A stretch of 64,000 nt of DNA from CAVUFH01 sp963740835 (GTDB taxonomy: Bacteria > Actinomycetota > Acidimicrobiia > IMCC26256 > PALSA-610). Within the stretch, counting starts at the first letter, position 1, and every line of letters begins with the position of its first letter. The position numbers and the translations under genes were made by a program. The stretch lies in assembly GCA_963740835.1 (NCBI GenBank), contig CAVUFH010000007.1, positions 620,001 to 684,000 of the forward strand, given 5' to 3'. Shown here in pieces: positions 33,480-41,872 of this stretch. Below the pieces are notes generated by a model that was given only the letters and a program-made list of their open reading frames with translations, searched no databases and was not told the origin of the DNA.

Positions 33480-34775
33480 GTGGACGGCAACCGAACAGCC
33501 GCGATCACGGCACTACGCTCGCATCGCGTGTTGCACACACCGATCGCGGTCGGCGGCGCGACGATCCGCAATCGCCTCTACCGCGCGCCCGTTCTCGAAG
33601 GTGCCGGTGACGGCGAGGACGCGGCCGAGCTGCTCGCGCGTCAGTTCGTCGAGAACGCACGCCACGGCGTCGGGCTGATCATCCAGGGTTCCTCCTGCAT
33701 CTACCCGGAGGGGCGCACGTCGCCCGGCATGACGTGCGTCGATACCCGGGCGAAGGCGCTGCGCCTCGCACCGATGGTGAACGCCGTCCATGCCGAAAGT
33801 GCGGCCGTGTTCATCCAGCTCGGTCACGGCGGCCTCTACGCGATGGAGGCGTGGCACGAACCGTACGCGTCGCAGCGCGTCTCGCCGATCCTCGCCGTGT
33901 CTCCGGTCCGCACCTGGATGCGACCCGCGTTCCGCGGGGTGCCGATCCACGTCATGACCGCGGACGAGATCCGCGCCATGGCGGTGCGGTACGGCGAAGT
34001 CGCGGCCTGGGCGCGCGAGGCCGGGTACGACGGCGTGCAGCTCGGATCGGCCAACGCCAAGCTGCTCGACCAGTTCCTGTCGCCGTTCTACAACCGACGG
34101 ACCGACGAGTTCGGCGGGACGCTCGAGAACCGCGCCCGCATCCTGCAACTCATCCGCGCCGCCGTCGCCGAACGCGCCGGTCCGGACTATCCGTGCACGG
34201 TGAAGGTGCCCGCCGAAACCGCGCCGATGCGATTCGCGCGCGCGACCCGCGCCGATGCACTGCGTCTGTGCACGCTGGTCGAGGAATGGGGCTTCGACGC
34301 GGTCACACCGGTCGAGGTGTCGGTGTTTCCGGACACGACACTCGCGCGCGGCGGCACGCCCGAGTGGTCGAGCGACGCCATGGCGTCGCGACTCCGCCGC
34401 GCCGCGCCGAGCAGGCGCCGGCGCACGATCATCGAGACGGGTGCCCGACGCGGTGCGCGCCACGCCCGCTTCCAGCCGGTGTGGAACCGTGCCTTGATCG
34501 CCGAGGTGAAGCAACGGGTCGGCATCCCCGTGTTCGCGGTCGGCGGCATCCGCACCGCGCCCGAGGTGCGCGACCTCCTCGACCGCGGCCACGCCGACCT
34601 CGTGGGTATCGGGCGACCCTTCTACGCCGAACCCGACCTCGCGGCGCGCATCCTCGCCGGCGACGACGGTCCTCGACGCTGTCGCAACTCCAACCGGTGC
34701 GTCGCTGCACAGCTGCTCGGAATGAAGGGCGTGTGTTACAACCCGGAAGTCCGCGGCGTCAGCCGTTCCGACTGA
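33480..34775 (+). CDS. Old yellow enzyme-like NADH:flavin oxidoreductase
   Basis: From GTG 33480 the 431-aa product has an FMN-binding TIM barrel: TPIAVGGATIRNRLYRAPVL, VFIQLGHGGLYAME, DQFLSPFYNRRTDEFGGTLE, NRARILQLIRAAVAER and IPVFAVGGIRTAPEVRDLLD. The usual catalytic His-x-x-His/Asn of OYEs is replaced by GSAN (GVQLGSANAKLLDQFL), so substrate handling must differ. A C-terminal Cys cluster (CRNSNRCVAAQLLGMKGVC) recalls the Fe-S site of 2,4-dienoyl-CoA-reductase-type members, but the spacing is atypical and the second, FAD-binding half is absent. It converges with and overlaps the next gene by 17 bp. Confidence 0.8.
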   Translation: MDGNRTAAITALRSHRVLHTPIAVGGATIRNRLYRAPVLEGAGDGEDAAELLARQFVENARHGVGLIIQGSSCIYPEGRTSPGMTCVDTRAKALRLAPMVNAVHAESAAVFIQLGHGGLYAMEAWHEPYASQRVSPILAVSPVRTWMRPAFRGVPIHVMTADEIRAMAVRYGEVAAWAREAGYDGVQLGSANAKLLDQFLSPFYNRRTDEFGGTLENRARILQLIRAAVAERAGPDYPCTVKVPAETAPMRFARATRADALRLCTLVEEWGFDAVTPVEVSVFPDTTLARGGTPEWSSDAMASRLRRAAPSRRRRTIIETGARRGARHARFQPVWNRALIAEVKQRVGIPVFAVGGIRTAPEVRDLLDRGHADLVGIGRPFYAEPDLAARILAGDDGPRRCRNSNRCVAAQLLGMKGVCYNPEVRGVSRSD

Positions 34776-35721
34776 ACAGCTTCCACATCTCGTCGGTGGC
34801 CCGGACCTGGTGCGTGGTTGCGCCGAGGCGAGGCACGTCGATCGCGGCTCCGGGCCAGGTGTGGCCGCCCCCGACGATCCGATACATCACGACCGGCTCC
34901 TTGCAGCCGGTCCAGTCCAAACGCACGACCTCGGTACCGAGCTGCGTTTCCTCGGGGCCCGCGGTGCAACCGTTGTGCTGCGCCCAGTGATCGGCCACGG
35001 CTTCGGCACCCTGCACCGGCGTGCCTCCGGTGGCCACCCTGCCACCGGAGTACGGCACCACCGCGTCGCTCGTCCCGTGGAAGATCACGATCGGCCGGCG
35101 TGCGGCGCGGCCGCAGAACGTCGCGTTGTAGAAGTCGCCCGCGACCAATCCGAATCCGGCGAAGCGATCGGACGCCCGGCACACGAGCGCCGCCGACATC
35201 GCGCTACCGCTCGAGATGCCGACGGCGTACGCCCGTTTCGTGTCGACGCACGCGTTCGTGACGAGCTCGTCGATGATCGCCTTGGCAAACGCGGCGTCGT
35301 CCTGGCCGAGGAAGTTCCACTGGCGGATGGCGGCGTCGACGCCGTTGGGCGTGGCCACGACGAAGCGATTCGCGTCGGCGACCGCATCGAACCCGCTGTA
35401 GATCGACTGCTCCACCATGTTCGAACCGGCACCGTGGAAGTCGACGACGAGCGGCATGTTCGCGACCGGCTCGGGCGGGAGGTGCACGAGCAGCTCGCGT
35501 TCGATGCCCGCGATCGGAAGCGTGTGCTTCGTCGTCCCGACGGTGTAGCCGGCTCCGAGCGCGCACGCCGGTGCCGCGGTCGTCGTCGAGCTCGCGGTCG
35601 TCGAGCTCGCGGTCGTCGATGAGTTGGGCCCGGCCGACGACTTCGAACTGTCGCTCTCGCATGCCGCGAGCGCGACGACGGCCGAGATCGCGAGCAATGC
35701 GGCAAGGATGCGACGGCACAC
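34759..35721 (-). CDS. Secreted lipoprotein esterase of the PHB-depolymerase/LpqC type
   Basis: The 320-aa protein starts at GTG with a signal peptide ending in lipobox LAAC (AISAVVALAACESDSSK), followed by a Ser/Thr-rich linker. The alpha/beta hydrolase core has VVDFHGAGSNMVEQSIYSGF, nucleophile elbow AVGISSGSAMSAALVC, PIVIFHGTSDAVVPYSGG with the acid and GGGHTWPGA with the catalytic His. This matches poly(3-hydroxybutyrate) depolymerase-like or feruloyl-esterase-like enzymes at the cell surface. A clear ribosome site is lacking. Substrate unknown. Confidence 0.82.
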   Translation of the reverse strand: MCRRILAALLAISAVVALAACESDSSKSSAGPNSSTTASSTTASSTTTAAPACALGAGYTVGTTKHTLPIAGIERELLVHLPPEPVANMPLVVDFHGAGSNMVEQSIYSGFDAVADANRFVVATPNGVDAAIRQWNFLGQDDAAFAKAIIDELVTNACVDTKRAYAVGISSGSAMSAALVCRASDRFAGFGLVAGDFYNATFCGRAARRPIVIFHGTSDAVVPYSGGRVATGGTPVQGAEAVADHWAQHNGCTAGPEETQLGTEVVRLDWTGCKEPVVMYRIVGGGHTWPGAAIDVPRLGATTHQVRATDEMWKLFSRNG

Positions 35722-35730
35722 GGAGGAACG

Positions 35731-36282
35731 CTACGTCGCGTGCGGTCGGTGATCGACGTGCGCCGCAAGGGTCGTGAGCACCTGGGCGATCTGTTCGCGC
35801 CGCGTCGGGTCACCGACGAGGCCGTCCTCGCCGACGGCGGCCCGCGGGATCGGGATCTGCACGCACGCGGGTTCGACGATGTCGGAGCCGGTGTACCCGA
35901 GGACCTTGCGCAGCGACTCGTGCGCGTCGGCCGCGCCCGTCGGCCCGAACGCCGACGCGTTGATCCACCCCACCGGCTTGCCGTAGATCTCACCCCCACC
36001 GACCAACCAGTCGAGGACGTTCTTGAACGAACCGGGAAGCGCGCCTGCGTACTCGGGCGTCGAGAACAGGACCGCGTCGGTCGCGCCGACGGCGGCCCGC
36101 AACTCGGCCACGGCCGGATCGAGGGGCTCAGCGTCGTCGTCGGGGTTGAAGTGTGGCAACCGATCCAGCCCGTCGTACTGCAGGGTCGTCACGCCCGCGG
36201 GCGCGACCGCCGTGGCAGTGCGCAGCACCGCGGTGTTCGTCGATCCGGACCGCAGGCTGCCGGAGATCAGGAGGATCTGCAC
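35731..36282 (-). CDS. NADPH-dependent FMN reductase-like flavoprotein
   Basis: The 183-aa product from GTG 36282 begins VQILLISGSLRSGSTNTAVL, the phosphate-binding loop of the NADPH-dependent FMN/azo-reductase family. LFSTPEYAGALPGSFKNVLD and YGKPVGWINASAFGPTGA complete the flavodoxin-like fold. It would reduce free FMN or quinones in the cytoplasm. It is cotranscribed with the truncated polymerase gene upstream (15-bp gap). An apparent in-frame fusion with that gene exists in the assembled sequence but results from a 2-base deletion there. Confidence 0.85.
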   Translation of the reverse strand: MQILLISGSLRSGSTNTAVLRTATAVAPAGVTTLQYDGLDRLPHFNPDDDAEPLDPAVAELRAAVGATDAVLFSTPEYAGALPGSFKNVLDWLVGGGEIYGKPVGWINASAFGPTGAADAHESLRKVLGYTGSDIVEPACVQIPIPRAAVGEDGLVGDPTRREQIAQVLTTLAAHVDHRPHAT

Positions 36283-36296
36283 GAGCGCCGGCGGCG

Positions 36297-37110
36297 TCAG
36301 TTCAGATCGAGCGCAAGTGGGAGTTGCACCGGCCGCCGCCGCACGGTGGTCGGTTCGGCCGGTCGGGGCCGGCGCGGCAGCACCGCGCGCGTCGTCGAAC
36401 GCGTGCGCGAAGCGGTATAGCCGGCGCGCCATCGCGGTCCCCACGATCGGCGCGAGCTCGCGCGCCGAGTAGGGCGCGAGCTCGGCAACGCGCTCGATGC
36501 CCTGGACCTTGAGCTTCGACCGCGTTGCGCGCCCGACGCCCCAGAGCTCGGCGATCGCGAGCTCGGCGCGCACGACCGGCTCCTCGGCCGGACCGATGAC
36601 GACGACACCGTCCGGCTTGGCGCGCCGGTTCGCGATCCGCGCCAGCAGCTTCGTGCGCGCGATGCCAACGCTCACCGGCAGATCGAGTCGCGCGCGTACG
36701 TCGACGCGGATCAGCTGCGCCGTCGCCGCGGCGGCATCCCAGTCGTCGGCACCGAGATCGACGAACGCGTCCTCGATGGACGCCGCTTCGACGATCGCAC
36801 CGAACCCGTGCAGCAAGTCGAACAGCTCGGCGCCGACCGCGGCGTACGTGTCCCATCGGGGTGCGACCGCGACGAGGTCGGGGCACAGCACGAGGGCCTG
36901 GTTCACGAGCATCCCGACCCGCACCCGCCGCCGGCGCGCCTCGTAGCTCGCGCTGCACACGAGCTCGTCGCCGACCACGACGGGCCGGCCGTGCAACGCA
37001 GGGGCGTCCCGCTCCTCGACCGCCACGAAGAACGCGTCCGCGTCGACGTGCAGGATGGGCGGCCCGGCCGGCACGGGATCGAGCAGGACGAGCCCGGGGA
37101 GCTCGGGCAT
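36297..37110 (-). CDS. Truncated Y-family DNA polymerase (DinB-like), frameshifted
   Basis: The product has the palm start ILHVDADAFFVAVEERDAPA, SASYEARRRRVRVGMLVNQA and the helix-hairpin-helix region WGVGRATRSKLKVQGIERVA, as in Pol IV. The catalytic acidic motif reads ASIEDAFVDLG, where SIDE is usual. The frame breaks at a GC repeat (36384-36390); restoring GC gives ARAVLPRRPRPAEPTTVRRR, then PVQLPLALDLN and a stop. At about 271 aa the protein lacks most of the little-finger domain. A GTG at 37134 is an alternative start. Reduced or altered polymerase activity is likely. Confidence 0.7.
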
Positions 37111-37224
37111 CCGCGCCCACACGTCGACAGCCACGGTCGCGATGCTACGCAGCGCGACGACGCGTTGCCTCGGCAGCTCGAACCGGACGAGATCGGGCGG
37201 CGCGCGGAACCCCTTCCCGCGCCG

Positions 37225-37987
37225 CTATCTCGAACCGAACGCGGCTGCGGCCAGCTCGCTGAACTGCTGATCCGCGTCGAACGTGACGCCTTTGGCGTGG
37301 AACCACCCCGCGACGTTCACGAGGTCGCGGTGGAGGAAGTCGAGCGCCTGCCCGTTGATGCTGATGTCGACCGCTTGCGGAACGTCGATGATCCAGAGAC
37401 GGTCCTCCCACCAGAGCAGGTTGTACACGGACAGGTCCGCATGCACGACGCCCGCTTCCACCATGCGGTGCAGGTTCTCTACGAGCTGTGCAGCGGCGTC
37501 CTCGACGCGCGCGCGACGCAGACCACTGTGCACGAGTCGCGGCGCGGCCGTCGTGCGGTCACCGATGTACTGCATGAGCACACCATCCGTGGTTCGCGCA
37601 ACCGGGAGCGGCACGGTCACGCCCGCGTCCGTAAGCCGTTCGAGCATCGCGAACTCATTGTCAGGCCAGTCGTGCCGCAGCACCAGCTTCCCGTGGCGTG
37701 ACTTCTTCGCTGCCGCGCGCCGGTCGCGGCTGTTGCCGAGTGTCCGGACGTCTCGGTACCGCGCGGTCGTTCACGAAGGTCGCGACGCGCTGGAACCCGA
37801 GCTCCTGCAGCTCACCCTTGTGCGTCACGTCCCGCGGCCGGTAGCGCTTGTGCGCGAGCAGGCACGAGCGACCGTCGGACGCGACGCGCTCGACGAGGAA
37901 CACCTCTGCTTCTTTGCCCGTTTTCAGTGGCCCGAGGTCGTACTCGTCGTACGCCTCGGGATCGGCGATGAGCCATGACGTGCGCAT
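37225..37987 (-). CDS. RIO1-like protein kinase (frameshifted mid-gene)
   Basis: The first frame from ATG 37987 gives MRTSWLIADPEAYDEYDLGP, LKTGKEAEVFLVERV (nucleotide loop) and LAHKRYRPRD. The second frame gives DRRAAAKKSRHGKLVLRHDW, GVVHADLSVYNLLWWEDRLW (catalytic HADLSxYN) and IIDVPQAVDISING (metal-binding D). The break is near 37755-37760; a single-base change joins them into about 254 aa. Bacterial RIO kinases are soluble Ser kinases or ATPases of unclear function. The gene is divergent from the methyltransferase gene. Confidence 0.78.
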
Positions 37988-38218
37988 GGAACGCTCCTGC
38001 GTCGGGAGTCGAGGAACTCCCGGCGGGCGCGACCTGCGTCAGCTGCGGTGCTGAGGGGCGCGCGTGCGGCCGGGAGTGATCGGGCGTGCAGCTGTCATCA
38101 CTCGACCTCCTCGCTCGGCATCGCTGAACGACAGGATCGCCTCCTCGGCAGCGGGCTGCAATTGATTTTCGCGACTGCGGCGATTTTCGAGTACGGCGAC
38201 CGGTGGCGGACTCGTGGT

Positions 38219-38800
38219 GTGCAGGCGAAACTGACCGCCGTGAATCGGAACCACGAGGTCTGTGACGGCGATGAATGGCGCACCGCGGTGCGCGACTTCA
38301 TCATCCCGTGGGCACTGGGCGACGGCGATCTCGGCGACGACGTCCTGGAAGTCGGCCCGGGATACGGCGCGACCACCGACGTGTTCCGCGAACGCATTCC
38401 GCATCTCACCGCAGTCGAGATCGATCCTGCCCTGGCTGCGCGGCTCGCCGGGCGCATGGACCGGACGAACGTCACGGTGATCGAAGGCGACGCAACCGCG
38501 CTCACGTTCGATACCGACCACTTCAGCGGCGCGACGTGCTTCTCGATGCTGCACCACGTGCCGTCGGAGGCGTTGCAGAACCAGTTGTTCACCGAAGTGG
38601 CGCGCGTCGTGCGACCGGGCGGGCTCTTCGTCGCGTCCGACAGCCTGCCGTCCGACGATCTCTTGGCCTTCCACGAAGGTGATACCTACGTGCCGCTCGA
38701 TCCCGAGGGCGTCCCCGACCGCCTTGCGCACGCCGGCTTCGTGGATGTCGACGTACGCGTCAACGAATTCGGTTGGGCCGCGCGCGCTCGCGCGCAGTAG
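38219..38800 (+). CDS. SAM-dependent class I methyltransferase
   Basis: The 193-aa product from GTG 38219 contains motif I DDVLEVGPGYGATTDVFRER, motif II LTAVEIDPALAARLAG, VTVIEGDATALTFDTDHFSG and FSMLHHVPSEALQNQLFTEV then VVRPGGLFVASDS. It methylates an unknown small molecule. The open frame extends upstream to 38048 without a good start. The GTG is chosen because the conserved NHEVCDGDEW segment lies just downstream. The 231 bp between this gene and the RIO kinase gene contain no other convincing gene. Confidence 0.75.
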   Translation: MQAKLTAVNRNHEVCDGDEWRTAVRDFIIPWALGDGDLGDDVLEVGPGYGATTDVFRERIPHLTAVEIDPALAARLAGRMDRTNVTVIEGDATALTFDTDHFSGATCFSMLHHVPSEALQNQLFTEVARVVRPGGLFVASDSLPSDDLLAFHEGDTYVPLDPEGVPDRLAHAGFVDVDVRVNEFGWAARARAQ

Positions 38801-38850
38801 CCCACACCAGACCTTGACAGTGGCGAGCGACCCGGGAAGCGTTGGACCCC

Positions 38851-40488
38851 ATGACCTTCCCCGACGTTCGTCTCGACTTCCTGTTCAGGGGCGCACGCTT
38901 GCGTGTCCTCATCGTCACCGATGACATCGGCAGCTTCGGCTACCTCGCCCCCGGGTCAACCAACGCATCGACGCGGAAGTTCAGCCTCAGCGAGCTCGTG
39001 CGCGCGCTCACAGCCTCGCCGTACTGGGTGCGCACGGAGATCACCAAGGCACACCGGGGTGTCGACACCTTCGACTACGCGACACTCTCGACTGCTGATC
39101 GCGACCTCCTCGAACCCGAGTTCAAGAGCGGCTTCCGTTTCACGCAGGCCGGTTTCAACCTCTCCGACTACGACGTCGTGCTGCTGATAAGCATCGACGC
39201 GTCGACCACGACGGCTATGACCAACGCCGAGCTGCTCGCGTTGACCACCTTCATGAATTCGGGTGGTGGTGTCTTCGCGACCGGCGACCACAGCAACCTC
39301 GGAAGCCCGCTCTGCGGTCGTATCCCGCGTGTGCGGACAATGCGCAACTGGTCGTCGCCGTCTCCGGTCGGTCCGACCCGGAACGACAGCACCCGCCCCG
39401 GCCACGATGCGCAGTACACGTTCGACGATCAGTCGGATGACATTCCGCAACCCATCCAGCCCCGCTGGTACGGCTCGTCGTTCTCCTCGACGTTCCTGAA
39501 CTACAGCAACCGATACCCGCACCCACTGCTGTGCGGGTCACGCGGTGTGATCACCGTGTTGCCCGACCACATGCACGAAGGTGAGTGTGTCGACCCGGCG
39601 GACCTCGATGCCCAGATCACGGACATCCCCGGGATCTCGGGTCGGGAGTGGCCGCTGGTGAACGGAAGTGCTCTCGCGCCCGAGGTCATCGCCAGTTCGA
39701 CGAACATCCCCGGCCACACGCTGTTGCACTATCCCGTCTTCTCGAACGACCCGGCACATCCGAGCTACTACGACGATCAATCGCTCACCCAGCCGAAAAC
39801 CTACGGCGCGATCGGGGCGTACGATGGGCAACGCGCCGGCGTCGGGCGCGTCGTGGTGGACTCGACCTTCCATCACTTCATCGATCTGAACGTCACCGGC
39901 GACCCGCTCGGGACATCGGCCGACAAGCGGGCCGGGTTCACGAGCACCGCGGCCGGGCTGGATGCGTTCCGGGACATCCAGGACTACTGGCGCAACATCG
40001 CGATCTGGCTGGCGCCGCCCGCGGTGCAGGCCGAGATGTTCTGGAGGGCAACGTGGCTCGTGCGCTGGACGTGGCCGGCGGTCGAGTACTTGAAGACGCC
40101 CGAGCTGCTGTTCGGCGGCCCCGCGCTCGACGCGCTCGGCCGCGTCGCGTCCAGATGCCAGGCGGTGCACTGGATCGTGGGTGCTCTTCTCGAAGAGGTG
40201 CCGCGCTTCATCGATCCTGGCGATCCCTGGCGCCCCCGTCCGCTGCGCGACGACCGCCAGCGTTACGTCAATCCGGCCGCGGTGTACGAGTTCGCCTACC
40301 GAGGCGCACTCACCGCGCTGGCCGAGGCCTATCCGACGCCTACGGCCGAACACCAAGAGCTCGAATGGCAGGAGATCGCGAAGGCCGGGACACGCGGTGC
40401 GCGCCGCGGGCTCGAGCAACTCGTCGAGGAGACCCGCGTCGCGGCCGAAGCGCTCTACGCGGAAGTCGAGATCCTCACCCGCGGCTGA
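38851..40488 (+). CDS. Unknown 545-aa protein with a ThuA/flavodoxin-like N-terminal region
   Basis: I do not recognise this protein confidently. The N-terminal 150 residues look like a Rossmann/class-I-glutamine-amidotransferase-like domain (RVLIVTDDIGSFGYLAPGST, SDYDVVLLISIDASTTT, TFMNSGGGVFATGDHSNLGS). The middle has histidine-containing blocks (VLPDHMHEGECVDPADL, RVVVDSTFHHFIDLNVTGDP), and the C-terminal 150 residues are helical. There is no signal peptide or membrane helix. GGGVFATGDH is reminiscent of ThuA-type domains. It stands alone between a methyltransferase and a convergent acyl-CoA dehydrogenase. Confidence 0.65.
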   Translation: MTFPDVRLDFLFRGARLRVLIVTDDIGSFGYLAPGSTNASTRKFSLSELVRALTASPYWVRTEITKAHRGVDTFDYATLSTADRDLLEPEFKSGFRFTQAGFNLSDYDVVLLISIDASTTTAMTNAELLALTTFMNSGGGVFATGDHSNLGSPLCGRIPRVRTMRNWSSPSPVGPTRNDSTRPGHDAQYTFDDQSDDIPQPIQPRWYGSSFSSTFLNYSNRYPHPLLCGSRGVITVLPDHMHEGECVDPADLDAQITDIPGISGREWPLVNGSALAPEVIASSTNIPGHTLLHYPVFSNDPAHPSYYDDQSLTQPKTYGAIGAYDGQRAGVGRVVVDSTFHHFIDLNVTGDPLGTSADKRAGFTSTAAGLDAFRDIQDYWRNIAIWLAPPAVQAEMFWRATWLVRWTWPAVEYLKTPELLFGGPALDALGRVASRCQAVHWIVGALLEEVPRFIDPGDPWRPRPLRDDRQRYVNPAAVYEFAYRGALTALAEAYPTPTAEHQELEWQEIAKAGTRGARRGLEQLVEETRVAAEALYAEVEILTRG

Positions 40489-40498
40489 AAGGACTGCG

Positions 40499-41779
40499 TC
40501 AGCCGCGGCTGGCGATGTACTTTGCGTAGCCCTCGGCCATCGTGCGCAGCTCCGGATCGGCCTGGAACCGCGGCTCGAACTTCTCCCAGGCCTTTGCCCG
40601 CTTCGCCGGGAAGTACTCGGTGGGCCAGTAGCCCTCGTGCGGCCGGTAGCCCTTGAGCACGTTGCGGGCGACGGTCGCCTTGTGGACCTCGTCGACACCG
40701 TCGGCGATGCCCATCGTGGGTGCGGCGGCGTACATCGCCTGCAGCGGCGTGAGGTTGGTCGTACCGAGCGAGCCGAGGATGTGCAACGCGTTGAACGACA
40801 CGTCGCGCAGCACCTTGGCCATCGTGTACTTCACCGCCGCGATGTCGGTGCGCGTCTCTTGCGTGCTCGTGTTGTCGATCTTCCACGCGGTCTCGAGCAC
40901 GAACAGGCGCAGCATCCGGATCTGCGCGTAGGAGTCGGCGATCTTCTCCTGCACCATCTGGTGCTCGGCGATGATCTTGCCGTGCGACTCGCGGCTCAGC
41001 GCCCGCTCGCACATCATGTCGAAGGCGAGCTTGCACTGCGCGATCGTGCGCATCGCGTGGTGGATGCGACCGCCGCCGAGCCGGCGCTGCGCGAGCACCT
41101 TGGCGCCGTCTTCGGGGCCGAGCAGGTGGTCGAGCGGCACGCGCACGTCGCGGTAGATGATGTGGTTGTGGTTGCGGGGCTCGGGTTGGATCTCGACGCC
41201 GGGCGTCTCCCGCGGCACGACGAACATGCCGTTCGTGCACATGACGAAGAGGATGTCGGCGACGCGGCCCGCGCTCGTGAACCACTTCTCGCCGTTGATC
41301 ACCCACTCTTCGCCGTCGCGCTCCGCGTGCGTCTTGAACAGGTTCGGGTCGGAGCCGCCCTGGGGCTCGGTCATCGAGTACGCCGACCAGATCTCCTGGT
41401 TCAGCATCGGCTCGAGCCAGCGCTTCTTCTGCTCCTCGGTGCCGTAGGCGGCGAGCATCTCCATGTTGCCGGTGTCGGGCGCGGCCGCACCGAACATCTG
41501 CGGCGCGGACGGGTACTTGCCGAGGATCTCGTTCAGCAGCCCGAGCTTGAGCTGCCCGTAGCCGGGACCGCCCAGCTCCTCGTCGAGGAAGATCGCCCAC
41601 AGACCCTGGTCCTTGACCTGGTCCTGGAGGCCCTTCACGAGCGCCCGGATCTTGGGATCCTTCGAGCGCACCGCGTACGGGAACACGAACTCGAGCGGCT
41701 CGACCTCCTCCCGGCAGAACTCCTCGACCCAGTCGAGCTTCTTCTGGAACTCCGGTTCGGTGGAGAAATCCCAAGCCAT
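40499..41779 (-). CDS. Acyl-CoA dehydrogenase
   Basis: The 426-aa flavoenzyme has the ACAD pattern: FLDEELGGPGYGQLKLGLLN, SAYSMTEPQGGSDPNLFKTH, WVINGEKWFTSAGRVADILF, LLGPEDGAKVLAQRRLGGGR and a C-terminal TNLTPLQAMYAAAPTMGIAD then DEVHKATVARNVLKGY. It is closest to the long-chain/APH-type dehydrogenases and introduces the alpha,beta double bond in acyl-CoA using FAD. It is divergent from the carboxylase gene across a 93-bp region with a perfect TTTGCAC/GTGCAAA dyad, so the two are probably co-regulated. Confidence 0.93.
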   Translation of the reverse strand: MAWDFSTEPEFQKKLDWVEEFCREEVEPLEFVFPYAVRSKDPKIRALVKGLQDQVKDQGLWAIFLDEELGGPGYGQLKLGLLNEILGKYPSAPQMFGAAAPDTGNMEMLAAYGTEEQKKRWLEPMLNQEIWSAYSMTEPQGGSDPNLFKTHAERDGEEWVINGEKWFTSAGRVADILFVMCTNGMFVVPRETPGVEIQPEPRNHNHIIYRDVRVPLDHLLGPEDGAKVLAQRRLGGGRIHHAMRTIAQCKLAFDMMCERALSRESHGKIIAEHQMVQEKIADSYAQIRMLRLFVLETAWKIDNTSTQETRTDIAAVKYTMAKVLRDVSFNALHILGSLGTTNLTPLQAMYAAAPTMGIADGVDEVHKATVARNVLKGYRPHEGYWPTEYFPAKRAKAWEKFEPRFQADPELRTMAEGYAKYIASRG

Positions 41780-41831
41780 GTGCGCGACTCCGTGATCAGG
41801 TGGTCCCTGCAGTCTGCCCGGTCGGAACCGG

Positions 41832-41850
41832 TTTGCACCACCGGTGCAAA
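41832..41850. promoter_or_regulatory. TTTGCAC-N5-GTGCAAA operator between acyl-CoA dehydrogenase and carboxylase genes
   Basis: TTTGCAC (41832-41838) and GTGCAAA (41844-41850) are perfect 7-bp arms around a 5-bp centre, located 23 bp before the carboxylase ATG and 53 bp before the dehydrogenase ATG. The size and symmetry fit a TetR- or GntR/FadR-type fatty-acid repressor. No such regulator is encoded nearby. Confidence 0.5.
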
Positions 41851-41872
41851 ATCGCTGGGCTAGACAACCAAC

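Noticed and set aside
35731..37134. Apparent in-frame fusion of a Y-family polymerase with an FMN reductase
   Set aside because: The fusion depends on a 2-base loss in a GC repeat at 36384-36390. The alternative frame gives a natural polymerase C-terminus and stop at 36297, and the reductase has its own start.
38039..38098. 19-aa minus-strand ORF with AGGAGG ahead of its ATG, upstream of the RIO kinase gene
   Set aside because: It could be a leader peptide, but it is very short, has no protein-like sequence and no attenuator structure that I can see.
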